DNA from: Polydactylus sextarius
Taxonomy: Eukaryota > Chordata > Actinopteri > Polynemidae
NCBI GenBank assembly: GCA_016801845.1
Contig: CM028927.1
Location: 10,566,001-10,630,000 of the forward strand
Direction: 5' to 3'
DNA: 64,000 bases
The notes beneath the pieces are model-generated. The model was not told where the DNA came from, searched no databases, and was given only the letters and a program-made list of their open reading frames with translations. This document shows positions 1 to 13,000 of the stretch, in pieces (position 1 is the stretch's first letter; each line of letters starts with the position of its first letter). Both the position numbers and the translations under genes were made by a program.

Positions 1-750
1 TCGCTAATCTCCTGAGATTTTTACAGAGTAAATCAGAATGCTGATGAAAACAAATAACATCTCAAGGAGCAGCGCTTCTTTGGACAAAAAAAAACATGTA
101 TAACAATATTATAAATACACCAAAAATAAAAAAAGAGGATGAGAGAGGTCAACAGAAAATGGCCAGAATGGTTTGAGCTGATGGAAAGGCTCCAATAACT
201 CAGATAACCACTCTTTCTAAGTGTGGTGGACTTGAAAGTTTCTCAAAATACACATGTCAACCCATGAGGTGGACAAGTTAAAGGCAAAAGATCAAGAACA
301 AAATCTATGTGTAACAGCAACAGTCAATGTTGTTGTTAGTGTACCTTGAGGGAATGTTTTCTTGGCCAGCTTTGGAATCTTAATTCCAGTCCATCGTGGT
401 TTGAATGGCACAGCCTATCAAAGTGCCATTACTTACCATGTGTATCTCCTTGGTGTCACAAATTAACATCTTCTAATAACAACTACCAGCATAATACACC
501 ATGTTATGAAGCAAAAGTTGCCTTTCACGAATACAAGTTCAGTGTACTCCAATAAAACAGAAGATTGGCAACATCAATGTGCATCTGAAAAATGCACCAG
601 TGTATTCAGTAATGCCAACATGGACCAGAATCTGAATTATATATATTTTCAACATTTTGTTGAATGCCTGCCGCTAAGAGTTGAAACTGTGTTAAGAGCA
701 AAAGCAGCCTCTACCATGTGGTGTATGTTATAAATTGCTTGTGAGTATAT
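1..750 (+). pseudogene. Tc1/mariner transposase pseudogene, cut by the window edge
   Basis: This is a decayed copy of a fish Tc1-like DNA transposon whose transposase would cut and paste the element using a DDE catalytic domain. Position 1 already lies in the helix-turn-helix DNA-binding part. Positions 139-220 match the linker that follows it (an RGQRR.ARLV.ADRKA..TQITT-type stretch). Positions 321-545 match the catalytic core, with traces of the block around the second aspartate (near 490-510, where the family has QDNAPCH), and 560-733 match the C-terminal tail up to the stop. The segment holding the family's SPDLNPIEHLW motif is deleted near 550, and many frameshifts and stops are present. 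The sequence after 733 keeps a weak trace of the terminal repeat. The same family occurs on the minus strand at 57977-59340. The 5' part lies outside the window. Family assignment is from recognised motifs and is confident; activity is excluded. Confidence 0.85.
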
Positions 751-1559
751 TTATAAGCCTCACAAAATGGTCATTTCAGTTGCTGTTCACAAACTGTATG
801 CATCTGTTAACAGTTCATCAAGATGCATAAGCACACATATGAGAATGAGCCAGAGAAAAAAGAATCATCTTGATTTTTTTCATTTCCCCCCCCTTATTTG
901 TATGGTTTTATGCTTAAAAAAGTCAGCGAAAAACTTTCAGTGCAAGGTCAGACACACTGATGGATCCATGATGGAGTCAGTGGGTTCACGGTTTGCTCGG
1001 TGCAACTGGATCAGAGCCAGCAATTGAGCCAGCCAGCAGTTCAAACTGAATGCCACCAGTTCATGTTTGACATAAAGGAAGTGGCAGTAAAGCTCGCTGT
1101 CGAACTCAAGCCAGTGACATCTACATAACTGAGCAATCGCCATGAAGTAGTTCATGGGTGATTCTCAACAACCAATCTTAAATGAGATACTGAGGCATAT
1201 GATTCACTTCAAAATAACTCCAGACTTATTTTAAAAAGTTAAATAATCAGAGAACAGTCTTTCATTAGTTAAATGGGGTGGGAGGTAAGCAACTGTCATA
1301 CTCAGAAGATCAAGGGTTACTTGAGCATATACAAACACCACTCTGAGCTGACGGGGAAAGGAATTTTCTTAAAAGATTTGTTGTTTGCTGTCCATCACCT
1401 CATGTTGCTCCTTATTTTCATACCCATCACTCTACTTCAAAAAGGAGACTGGGAGCTTTCGTCACTGGCAGCATGTTCACCACAATGAAAGAAGAAAAAA
1501 GAATTTCTATCCATTTGGACCCGGATGACAGTAGACTTCAATGAATTATTGGTTAAGGT
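751..1559. other. Unassigned non-coding DNA
   Basis: No gene, RNA or recognisable transposon was seen. There is a C-run near 887-894. Small open frames occur on both strands but lack any family resemblance or splice context. Confidence 0.5.
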
Positions 1560-1700
1560 CCATCCATCAATTAGCCATACCACTTATCCTTTAAGGGTTG
1601 CAGTGGGGGCTGGAGCTAATCCCAGCTGACATTGAGCAAGAGGCAGGGTTTGCTCTGGACAGGTTGCTCGTCCATCACAGGGGCTGGCAAACGATAAAGG
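1560..1700 (+). repeat. Short dispersed fish repeat fragment (non-LTR tail-like)
   Basis: The stretch contains the phrase GGGGCTGGAGCTAATCCCAG, followed by CTGACATTGAGC, GGCAGGG and GGACAGGTTGCTCGTCCATC. This ordered set of words is a degenerate copy of a repeat scattered through teleost genomes. It gives an open frame of 85 codons (1598-1855), but that frame is repeat-derived and not a gene. I recognise the repeat by pattern only and cannot state whether it is a LINE tail, a SINE or part of another element. Confidence 0.6.
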
Positions 1701-4700
1701 TAGGACAGCCAAAATCCAGTTGGGTCATGAGTACAACAGACTTCCACAGGATAATGGTAATAACATACTGTAAAAAGTCAAAGGAAAGATGCTTCTTTAT
1801 GTCTCCTGCTCCTCATGTTCAAGTTGTACAGGAAGGAATGAGGCTTTCCATTTGAGGGGATTGTGAGTAGAGTGCAGGTTATGACACCTTCTATCCTTAG
1901 ACCCTCGGTTCAGATGAGGTAAACTTGAATAGGTGTGAAGAAAAGCACACAGACTTCCATCTCCACAAGAAAAGGTTGAGTGAGGCAGGTCAAGGGAAAA
2001 ATAGAAAAAAATCAGAGACCATTTTTAAAACACCCCAATAGCCTCATGTCACAATCTGGAAGACTGTCTCCTCTTAAGATGCTTTTTATCTAATATTGAA
2101 GTGAATCTAACATATATACATTACATAGAGTGTGATCAGAGTTAATTATATCACAGACATTTATCTTTATTGTACATGACTATCAAATTCTATCAGAGTG
2201 TTTATCTTCCATTAATAAGCAGTAACCAATGAGTAATTACACATAATTAGAAACTGTATACTACATGAGGCTATGTCTAAGCTGTGCCTGCCCAGCATGT
2301 GTCAAATAATTATTGACTGATTATTAGGAAGATTATCACACATTCACATTAGGAGACAAGCCGATGACAAGAAGAGATCTTGTTCTTCTAATTAGAAAAA
2401 GAGCATGACATCAGATGAATAATGGATAAATCAGGAAAAAGATCTTCGCAGATGTATATGCTCTTCCAATGGGATTCCCTCATTATTATGTCTCTAATCA
2501 AAAACTCCAAACAGAAAGTAATTTGAAGCAAACAGTAAATCACTGGTTCCCTCATCTTCCTCCTGATAGGAAGGTGAGGCAGCTACTGTCTGCCCACAGA
2601 TGATAAGATATTGATCAACTTCACATCTTTGTCACTCGGACTATTGGACATGTGATGTAAGTTCAAACAGATAACAGGAAGGGATTATTATGAAGGGTGA
2701 TTGCATGTTATTAACAATTAATCTTTGCCTGTGTTGCTACTTGGATGAAAAACTTTACAGCGAGAAACATGAAAGTTAACAAAAGCATTTTAACAGTAGG
2801 ACACAGAGAAATAAATGTTATGTGTTGTGAAAAACAGGCAAGAATCAATACTTAATAGCCACGAGAGCAACAGGGGCCTTCATTCAATACATTAGACAAC
2901 ACATAAAACAGAATGAAACAGTGTAAATATAATAAATAAAACATAACCAAATAAGAAGGTTTCATAAAAGCAGTAAAATAAAGATGAGACTCAAATACAG
3001 TGTTTTTAAAAGTTACTAGACAAAAAGTGATAAGATTACTTGAAACAGTTGCAAGTTGAGGCACAGAGGTTTGTGATTGTTATTTCAAACTGCCCATTAA
3101 AATATTAGGGAACTAATTATAACAGTCAGTTGAAGGTTGTTCCAAAGGGTTAGGACATTAAAAAAGGTAGACTTTTCTAATTTAGACTGTACACAGGGGA
3201 ACTTAAACCTCAGCCACTCATTTGAGAGAGTCTGAAATGTTTCAGAGTCCTAGCATCAATATAGGTGGTTGCTGTTGAACTATATTCCTCTAAAATATAC
3301 ACACACTTATGTTTGTTTTGCTTTTTCCGCCAGAGAAGAACAACCGACTTCATCATAAAGAATACAATGGTGAGTACCAAAGCCATCTCCACTAATAAAT
3401 CTGCAGGCAGACAGAGACTGTGTCTAAGAGTTTAAGAGTTTAGGGTGCAGCATTTCTATAAATTACATGTCCACAATTCGACACAGACAGGAAAACTGCT
3501 TCATCAATCCCCTTTCTTCAAAACAATGCAGTGGAAGACTTTGTTTCTGCAAAAGTAGTCGATTTTTAGGAGCACTTTGCCAACAAGGTAGTCTGTATGA
3601 AATTTAAATGTAATGAGACATGAGCACAGGAAGAGTGTTTTCGTTTCTTTGCCAGTGCCCTTCCACCATTCAGCTTGTTAAAGGCAGGCCCATGTAAGCA
3701 TCCCGCCAGCCTGTTAGGGGAGGGATAATGAAGTAATCCATAGTCATTACTCAACCATCACCCTTGGTGTGCACAGGCCACCATGGACCACTTAGCTGGA
3801 GGTGTGTTATTGTGTATGTGTGAGTAGGAAGGCATCCAGCGAAGGCATTAGTGGCGCAGAGGGTTAGAGGAGGTCGGCACGGGACACGGGGACAATGTCC
3901 GCAGGGTGTTTTGAGGAGAGGTAGGTAACACAGAGAGCCCCGTAGGATGTAAGTGCGACTGTTGAGGTATACTTTAATTACAGATGAAGGATAATTTCAG
4001 CAGTTATTGATCTCCTTGTTATGGTTGGGGAGGAGGATTTCTCCCTGCTGTTATGACCTGCTTAGGCCATGGAGGAGGCACGGGTGCAGAAGGTGGCAAG
4101 AAGAAGGGAAGAAAGTTCAGAAGGACAATAGGTAGAGATGATGGCAGGCAGGTAAGGAGGCTTTATGTCTCCATAAAGTTCAATATTATCACCGTGACCA
4201 GCTGTCCGGGACTAAACCTGTAAATAAGCAAGGCAACACATGCCACAATCCCAAAGATGCTGATTTAAGAGTATTTGTTTTGTCCCCCTATTTATTTTGC
4301 ATGATGGCACAATTTACAAGTGGCAAACAGGGCAAAGCATGCAGGCCTGATACGACATCAAACACAACAGCATGACTCACAGCTGGACCCGAAGCCAATT
4401 CCCAGGTATTAGAGTGCTTTAAGTTTTATGATCCCCTATCACCAAACCTAATATAATTACCCTGCAAGGGCACTCTGTCTTTCAGCTACAGGGGGCGAAA
4501 TGGGATGCTTGAAGAAAGGGGGTGGACGCTACCGTGGCAGCAGTGGGCGGATGAGTGGCTATGAAGAGAGGGTGTAAGAGAAGAGAGGAGATCCACATCA
4601 TTTGCTGTGGGATTTTTAATGCATTCCCGAGCCCTTTGCAGTCACACATACACGCGCACACACTGTGAGTCTCTCCGATGGTGTTAAGTGGTAGTCCACC

Positions 4701-6788
4701 ATCGTATGGGCAGTGACCTTAGCCATGTTGTTATTAATTGTCTCATTATTTTAATTAAGAAGTAACACCCCAGTGTGAAGTGGAATTGACAGAACCGCCT
4801 AAGAGTCGGTGTAATTAATAGAGTCCATCCTGAAGGTCAATCCCTAGTGCACCTGTAAGGATCAAGTTGTGTGTATATGTGTGTGTGGTTTCACCTCTCA
4901 GCTATTTTATCATCCTGCATGTTGTTGTATGAGACTAGTATGATTAGCTCCCGTCACACAGGCCCATAAGTCATCCCTTCCCTGACGCCTCAATCTCTGC
5001 TCGCTCTGCTGAAATGTGAAATGTGTCAATGTGGCCACAAGTGATATACACCACCATTATGAATGAAATAACCATCGTTAGGAGGTCCAATGCTGCATTA
5101 TCTCTGTGCATGTCTCTCATGGTTGCACTGCAAGACGTTACCTACACAGACACAAGGTCAAGCTGTGAGTTCAGAGTTTATATTTTCTTCTGTGTTCATA
5201 CTCCAGAAGTCAAGCAGCAGTTTCTGCAATTACTCCATCACCCATTTCCTCCGGCTGGAAAATTGGAGTCCCTCGCCTCTCCATCATTTTGTGTTCTTGG
5301 TGGATTCTGAGCTTGTTTCAGCTACGTTTGTCTACTTTGCAGCTTCAGGCTGACATATGAGGGACACATAAAAAATTCATGTCGAGGTAGAGCCACCGAA
5401 ACAGACACAGAGCATGAAAAGCAACGTCTGGGAGAGTGACAGAGAGAGACGGAGAGAGAAGGTTAACGTGGCAGCCAAAAGGAGGCACAAATGAGAAAGT
5501 CTGGCAGAAAACATGTACGACACACGAAAGATGGGGAGTCAGAATGCACCACGGGGGTGAATGCTGTGGCAGTGGTGTTAACAGTTAATGGTTGGCCGGC
5601 ATTCCTCTTATAAAAGGTTAATTACATCTAATCTGTGCATAGGAAACCATGTCAGAGGAGAATACATTAATAAGGCATGACAAGGCGGAGGAACAGGTAG
5701 GGCAGCAGTCTGGGGAGTGAAGGGATATGCAGACAATGTCATCTACTCCAGCTCCAGCAGCCAGCTAACAGGACGAGATAAAAACAAACAAAAAAAGACT
5801 AATCAGTCATCAGAGAAAATAGACAGAGAGATGCAGAGAGAAAGGTAGATGAGAAGAGAGATGACAAGACCTCAAAAAAATAAGGTCGCAATTATATAAT
5901 TGAAGCTCTTCCTTAGCTGTATAAAAATATCATTTCTAATTTAGAGAATATCTGCATTGTAATCGCAAAGAGCATTTTCTGTAACAAAGACGTTTTTTTG
6001 TCTTAGAAACATCTAACTCAATTCCTTGTACCTACTCTGAAAAGACAGTCATCTGATAACGCATTCCTTTGGGGTAAAATATTGCTAGGAAGTGAAATCC
6101 AAGAAAAGAGTGCCAAAAATAATCTCTTAGAAAAATCAAAGCAAAATAAAAAGGAACAAAGAAGTGTGCACTCCAACTCTGTATCGGTACAGGAATGGAT
6201 TTAATGTTAAATTTTGTCCATATATGATTTTTTTCTAGCGAAAATGCCGCACCTGTGCACACACAGACCTAAACGTGTTTGCTAATGTACATCTTCAAAC
6301 AACCTGTGAGCACAGCAAGACCTGGTTCTGTCAGTGTCACCAAGTCAAGTCTTCTATCAAAGAAAACAAGATCTGAGTCATCTGCTCCACGGTGAGCCTT
6401 TGTTTTAACTTCAGACAGAGAGTGGAAGTGATGGGTGTGAGACAACAGCAGCGGGACTGCTCTCTGCAGAGACACTAATCCTCGTGATGGCATTATCATC
6501 CACACATCAGCGCACTATACAGTAGGCAGGGATGAATGCAGGACGTGCTGCTGCCTGTGACAGCTGGGGTCTTTATGCTCAGGAGGGAGGAACAGCTCAT
6601 TACTGGGGATGTTTTTCAATGTTTTGATGGGTAAATAGAAAAACTGTTATCAAAAGCCAGTGTTGACAGCCAACGCATTGCCTCTCACTTAATCTGAATA
6701 CGCATAAATGAGGAAAAGGATAATATCGTCAGCATACTGTCGTATCTTTTTTCCCCTCCCCGTCTTCTTTTCAAAAAGGAAGCGAAAA
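1701..6788. other. Non-coding region with possible regulatory patches
   Basis: No gene was found. Patches at about 2100-2400, 4690-4870 and 5560-5700 are rich in homeodomain-type cores (TAATTA, AATTAAG, TTAATTAC) with balanced composition, a texture typical of fish conserved non-coding elements. A short purine-rich run lies at 5431-5461. Everything else looks like neutral intergenic sequence. The regulatory reading is inference only. Confidence 0.3.
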
Positions 6789-7060
6789 TATCGGATGCCC
6801 CTTTTTTCAATCAGTAATTTGTGTATCAATGGGCAGCTGTCAATGGGGGTACTCTGAAGTGGCAGTTGTGAGATAAGGATTCTAATTAGCCCCTCGCTGA
6901 GAGGAAGTGAATGAAGCTGCAGGTAAGGAGAGGTCGACAATGTCTTGTGCATCTCTCCTCCCTCCCTCTTTTGCTGCCCACTTCAAAGATTGAGACGAGA
7001 AATCAGCAGGTGTAAAAGTCAATTGCCTCCAACAAAACTTGCGGCGGATGGCTGCAATCT
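6789..7060. promoter_or_regulatory. Candidate conserved non-coding element
   Basis: A 270-bp patch without low-complexity sequence contains TTCTAATTAGCCCC (homeobox-like core), GGCAGCTGTCAATGG (an E-box CAGCTG next to a TGTCA motif of MEIS/PBX type) and CAGCAGGTGT (a second E-box). Clustering of such sites between AT-rich flanks is typical of developmental enhancers, but conservation cannot be tested here. Frames crossing it have no family resemblance. Confidence 0.3.
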
Positions 7061-10000
7061 GACCGTGGCGCAGTGATTGCGTTTTACTGTTCAAGTGCTT
7101 CAGTCTTAATGCGTCGCTGTATCATCAGCTCGCAACTCACCCCTGTACCCCTTTGCAGATGCTCCCGGCAAATTCATTGCTCATCAATCCATCACATGGA
7201 TTTTTATTTGCCTTTTTTATTTGCAGAACGATTTAGGGGATGGAAAGGTATTGTGTTGTTTTTCCTCTCCCTACATTAGAGTGAGCGGGAAGGACTGTGT
7301 CTCATTCTCATCAAACATTTAGATAAGAAGACTGCTTGATGAATATTTCGATGATAAACTCCATTTCTGCAGAACAAAGTCAATGTGCTGCACTTCCACT
7401 ATGCCATAAAATATAAATATGTTGAGTTAATTTGTGATGATGCCATAATTATAAGGGGATTTCGGACTCCCTGTTGTTTTTTTAATTTATTTTCCTTGTT
7501 AGCTGTAGCTGTGCTTGTTTGTCAGCTACTGAAAAAAGCAGATTGTGTCAGATCTGAAAATTTGGTTCAAGTACATTTTTTCATTCAGACACTGGTAACA
7601 TGCTGCGTTTATGGAAAACAAAACTTGAAAGTAGCTTCACGTCTTTTATTCAGGGTGAACTTGCTAATGGGGTGAAACCCTGGGAAGGACTTTAAGAACC
7701 TGAACAAATGAATTACTCAACTTGTCACCTCACACTGTGTGGCCATCACTGAAGAGTTGAGGAAGAATTTACAAGCTCTTTTACCCTCCGAGGGACCATC
7801 CTGATTGGCGGAGTAGATAACAGTAGATGCAAATTTGAGTTTGCAGACACAGACGCCTGGAGGCCAGACATTGCCCATTAAAAAGTGAAGCCTGTGTGGA
7901 ATTTTTCTCAGACTTGTGTGTGTTTAAGGTTAAATTACTGCTGACATCAAATGCAGACAAAAGAGGAGTGCTGAAGTTATCCTGGTTTTAAATATATCTA
8001 TCTTAACACTGACATTGTCAAAATACTGGTATCTTGGTATGCGTATGTCTATGCACACGTGTTTGTGTTCGTGTGCTTTGTACGTACATTTGTGTGTTTT
8101 TCACTTGGCAAGAAAGCTCAGGTCAGATCAGGCTCGACACTATGCACTTTGTTCTTGGCTGAATGACAGAGACCCCATTTGCTGGATGCAAATTAGAAGC
8201 ATTGTCAGTGCTCCTAATTCAACATGGCTCTTCTCCTTTTAAAAAGTGTGGCTTTTTTACAAAAGTGTTAATAGATGGGTAGTTCTCCACAGAGGAAATG
8301 ATCCTATTGTGGATAAGAATGAATAATGTTGCAAAGAGTAATTTCCACTCAGTGTGTGCACATGAACTTTAACTCTCACACTGTAGTGTCGACTCATGAA
8401 ATTGTAACTCATTTTGAAAAAGCTAGCTGCCAGCAAATGTGAATGGTCTCATAAGGATTCGTACAATCAATTTGCTTTCTGGCAAAGAGGAGATATACAA
8501 CAAAGAAAAAAATCAGCAAAGGAAACCACGCGGACAGGCCGCAGTGTCTTTCTGTTGAGTAATCAAATAACTAACTGAAGTAGGAATAATGTACAGTATA
8601 ATGTGTCTTACACAAATGTAACAAATCCATGCATAAAATAGGAGCCATAACCTAACTTAGAAAATAGTTAACCACAGCAGAATTCTGCAGATCTCAAGTG
8701 ATTTGTTGCAAAAATAAATCTCAGAGACAGCACATCAGTAAGAAATAACCCATATCCATTTGCAAGGCAAATTTTTCCTCTAGAGTAGTAGCCTAATGTA
8801 CAGTATAGAAACGTGATGTGTTTTTGTTTAAAGTGAAAAATGACACACATAAAGGCTGCTGCAGGGTTCAGACAAAGTGCTGCTCAAAATGTTGAATGAC
8901 TACAGATTTGCAACTGTACGAGGTTGAGTTTGTGCCAAATGGGGGTGATGCACATCATTTTCTGGATTTTCAAACAAATTACTGTGGTCTTTAACTTGTT
9001 AATTGTGTTGACATTGTAAATCCTTTTGGTCATCTGACATTTTTTTTTCTTTTTTTTAATATGACTTTGCATCCAAGGTCTGTGATTAGAGTTGATGTAT
9101 TTCCTTTCTTTAACTTTGTATATGACAATTTGTCAAGATGATGATGATGAGTTACACATTTTAGTGATAGAAACTAACTGGTTGGCTCAAAACAGCACTA
9201 TAAAATTAGGGACATTATTGTGTACATTGGGTTATTATACACCATGTAAATTGCATAAATTTGGTTATTCAGAGTAGCCACATTATAATGCATGTGAAAA
9301 TGTATTGAGTTTTTGCAGACTTATTCCAACCAATATTTTCAAACCATTTTTTGATCTATCCTCAAGTGTTATAGAGGGACTGGTGAAAGAAGAACAGGGT
9401 GGTCCTGTCCACTATTGTGGGAAAAATCCCCAGAGGCCGAGAGCTTGGCAGGTACAGAGTGGCCTTTCTTCTTTCTTTCTCTCACAAGTCACAACCACAT
9501 TTTTTCCTCGTGGACGTGACAGATGTGACATATTGTGTGCACATTACATGAAAAAGGCAGAACGGCATCGTGGGAACATGAGTCCATTCAGTGTGAATGA
9601 TGTGCTGCTGAATGTGGAGTGATTTATGCCATGATGGACAGCTCCTTGTACATGTAGCTTCCCCATTTATGACATTTGTTCTTGTATTTTACAAATGATT
9701 TTGTTGGATCTAAAACAAAGCAGCACACAGAGAAAATTAAAGATAAATAAACTATATGTACAATAGGCTAATTTGCTTTGTGATTTAAGCTGTTCAGTAT
9801 TTGCTCAGCATTTGTGCGTGCATTGTACATTACTGAACATTATACATTACAATCTGCACTCATATTTCCCCAATGAATGTATTTGTTTACCACCAACATG
9901 TGCAGTCAGCCTCATGAAAAAAAAAGCTTGATTGACTGTTTAATACTCTGTGAATGATTCGATTGTTTATCACGCAGCATGGGTCTGTTCTAATAAAGAA

Positions 10001-13000
10001 TTCCTTGGCAAATAACATTTTCATAAATGCCTATTGTGCCCCCCTCCTGTTGCTTAGACAGATGTGCGTTGTGGAAATCTATTTTAATTTGGAAATAATT
10101 CCAGATGTAAAACATGTCAAATACATACAAATGCATTGACAATCAATTCATTTATTTGTGTTGTTTTGTACAAACAGTACTAACATATCTAAATGTATAC
10201 TCAGAAGCTGTCAAATGATTCTGATTTAATACATATTCATACGCATCTTGACAAATACACAGGGGTTAGCGATCAGTGGTTAAAATGGGGGGTTTCATTA
10301 GTATTCACACACAAGAGCAAGTCTCACAAAGCATCAGCCCGGCAGTTTCTCTGTGTTATTTCTCACTTTAGGGAGAGAGATAGGGTGACATGACTAAAAC
10401 CCTGCCTTGCTCCCCATAGGCAGCACATGTCAAACATCTTCCGAGACCTTGTCAGCAGCCAAAAGGTTTTAATGGAACTGTGTTTTGGGATTTGCACATG
10501 CCGTTGGTCTTGTTCGGGACATGGGACTGTGTCAAGGGGGAAAGCAAGAGAAGAGACCTTTTTGAGTATCAAGCCCCGCTAAAAGAAGACATGGCATCCA
10601 CAGAGAGAATAGCTGCTTCAGTCCTCTTATCCTTGTCTGCCGACACACACAGATGCAAACTCACATCGTCAGCTTCTCTCCCTGAGATGCTCTCTGAGAG
10701 AATCTAAGTTAGAGATAGGCCTGGGTGTAAGGTGATTGAACTGCCGGGTGTCTATTCTGCTCTACAGATCTTCATTTAGCCAGAGTGAACGCCTGCTGAG
10801 ATTAGGATGTGAATCGGTTTTCTGTGCTTGCTTCCATGCTTCTACTACCAGTATTCATCAAAACATTTCAGTGGAAGCGCATTTACAACTGGTTGTTAAC
10901 CATTTTCATTTACAATTAGCTTAGAATCTCAAGATTAAATTCTGAAAAATTAAATGAGAATGCAGCCTGTTTTCCATCTGTTTATATCCCATTCACAGCA
11001 TCTGCTAACAGTCATTTCCTCCTGAATTCTGACATTTGTGTCATTGTTTCTGAATGACAACTTTTCTGTAACTGCTTGTGTCTGTCTCTGTGTATATTTG
11101 TTATAAAAAACTGATGTTAATTTAATCTTATTGTTTTTGCAGAACACATACTGACCATTACCTGAGTAATAAGGAATATCAGTTACCATAGACCTCAGCA
11201 GATTTTTATTATGAAACCTTACGCACAATTACAGTTGTGTTGCGTTTTTTTTAATTTCGTGAATTTTTCTTTTCTTCTCTACTTACTGTTAACAAATAGC
11301 CTAAGCATGACTGATTTTCAATATTATATGAAATCATAAAAAAGATGGTTCAGTACATCAATACAAAAGGCATAGATTCAGTTAATTGCTTGTTACAACT
11401 TCATCTATTTTTCTCCTTTCATGTGGTGCTTCTCACATGCTGTTCAGCCTGTAACAGCTTAATCACAGCTGCACTACATGGCCCTTCATTTGTTGTTGGT
11501 TCATAAAACTTGTAAGAGAAAGTCACCCCCCTCCCCCTCACATCCTTATGTTACCAAAAAGCACTATAATGTGTTGGCCTCAAAGGATACTAATTGCAAA
11601 CCAATTACACAACAGGACAGTCCCGTGACTGTTAGACCTCTTCCCAGAATGATACCACTGCGGAGAATGCATGTGTCTTTCACTGTAAACAGAAAGCAAG
11701 TTGATGGCAATTTTAATCAGCATGATTACGGCTGAATTACTGTAAACTCCAACTCTTAGGAAACAAGCTTACATCAGTCAAGTTACATCAGTCAGACAAC
11801 CCAATGGAATATGATACTGTTATGAAGGTGAAACTATTTGGTTGCCATATTGTCATGAACTCAAGTGACTAAGTTCTGAAGATTTTCCCATGTCCAGCCA
11901 TTGACTCTGGTCATTTCTTCTCCTTAATGACAAAGTAATTGCAACCCAAATCATAAAATGTCTCTAAGGTTGACAACAAACATATGTGAATCCAAAGCAT
12001 TACCTTTCTCTTAATCTAACAATTTACCAATTTTGTGCCTAAACCTAATCAAACATAACTGTGTTGTCACATCATAAAACACTATGCGGTACATTTCAGC
12101 TGTGATTTGTGATAGTTTTGGATGGCACTGACAAATTACACTGTTGTGCAGATAGGACTGTCATATCAGAAAATACTTTTACGCATGATTCTAAAGGAGC
12201 AGTACAAATGACATGATTTGTTGTATCAATTGGAAGACTTGTGGCAAAATGAACAAACACCCAGTGCTGCGCTCTTACAAATAAAACAAATGTTTACTAT
12301 ATATGTCCCTGACAGGTGATTTTTTTCCTTGCAGTGTGAATAATGACTGTCTTCTTTTAAACACAAATGCACAAACAGTTTGACACTGTTGTAGTACTGC
12401 CAAACCTCTTAGGCAGGAGGGTTGCGGTCAGACTTTGACACTGGAGATGATAAATCTGATTTCCAAAAGACAACATTGATTTTTTTTTAGCTATAGCTAA
12501 AGCACTTTTGAATTATTTTTATAACATTTTGACCTGCCATATGGGTCACTGTAAAGGGCAACAGACATGGGCCTATGAGTGTCTTTAGGTATGAGGAGTC
12601 TTAATTGGATTACTGACCCAATGGCCTTTTGTCAAGCACCTACACTACACCTTGTCAACATTTACTCTCTGCCTTTCGTGCTCTGGGGTCAATTAATATT
12701 TGGATATTCATTGTACTCCTGATGTTTCTGGTGGCCTCTTGACTTTTCTTCTGACACAACCATCCAACCAATACCAAGACATACAGCATCAAAATCAAGT
12801 TGCTGTAATGAAGCCTCCTATGATCATTGACATTGCTTTTGGGTTTGTATCAAGAGTTTAATCAGTGGGATGTAGATATTGAGCAGCCGAAGCTCAATAT
12901 GAGATCAAAAGGTATATCAAACTAGTAAATATTAGTCTCTCCACTGTGAATTAGAGGGAGTGTACATACTTAATAACACAGCAACAATACTCCATCAGAA

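Noticed and set aside
1598..1855. 85-codon plus-strand frame
   Set aside because: Its first half is a dispersed repeat, which explains why the translation looks familiar.
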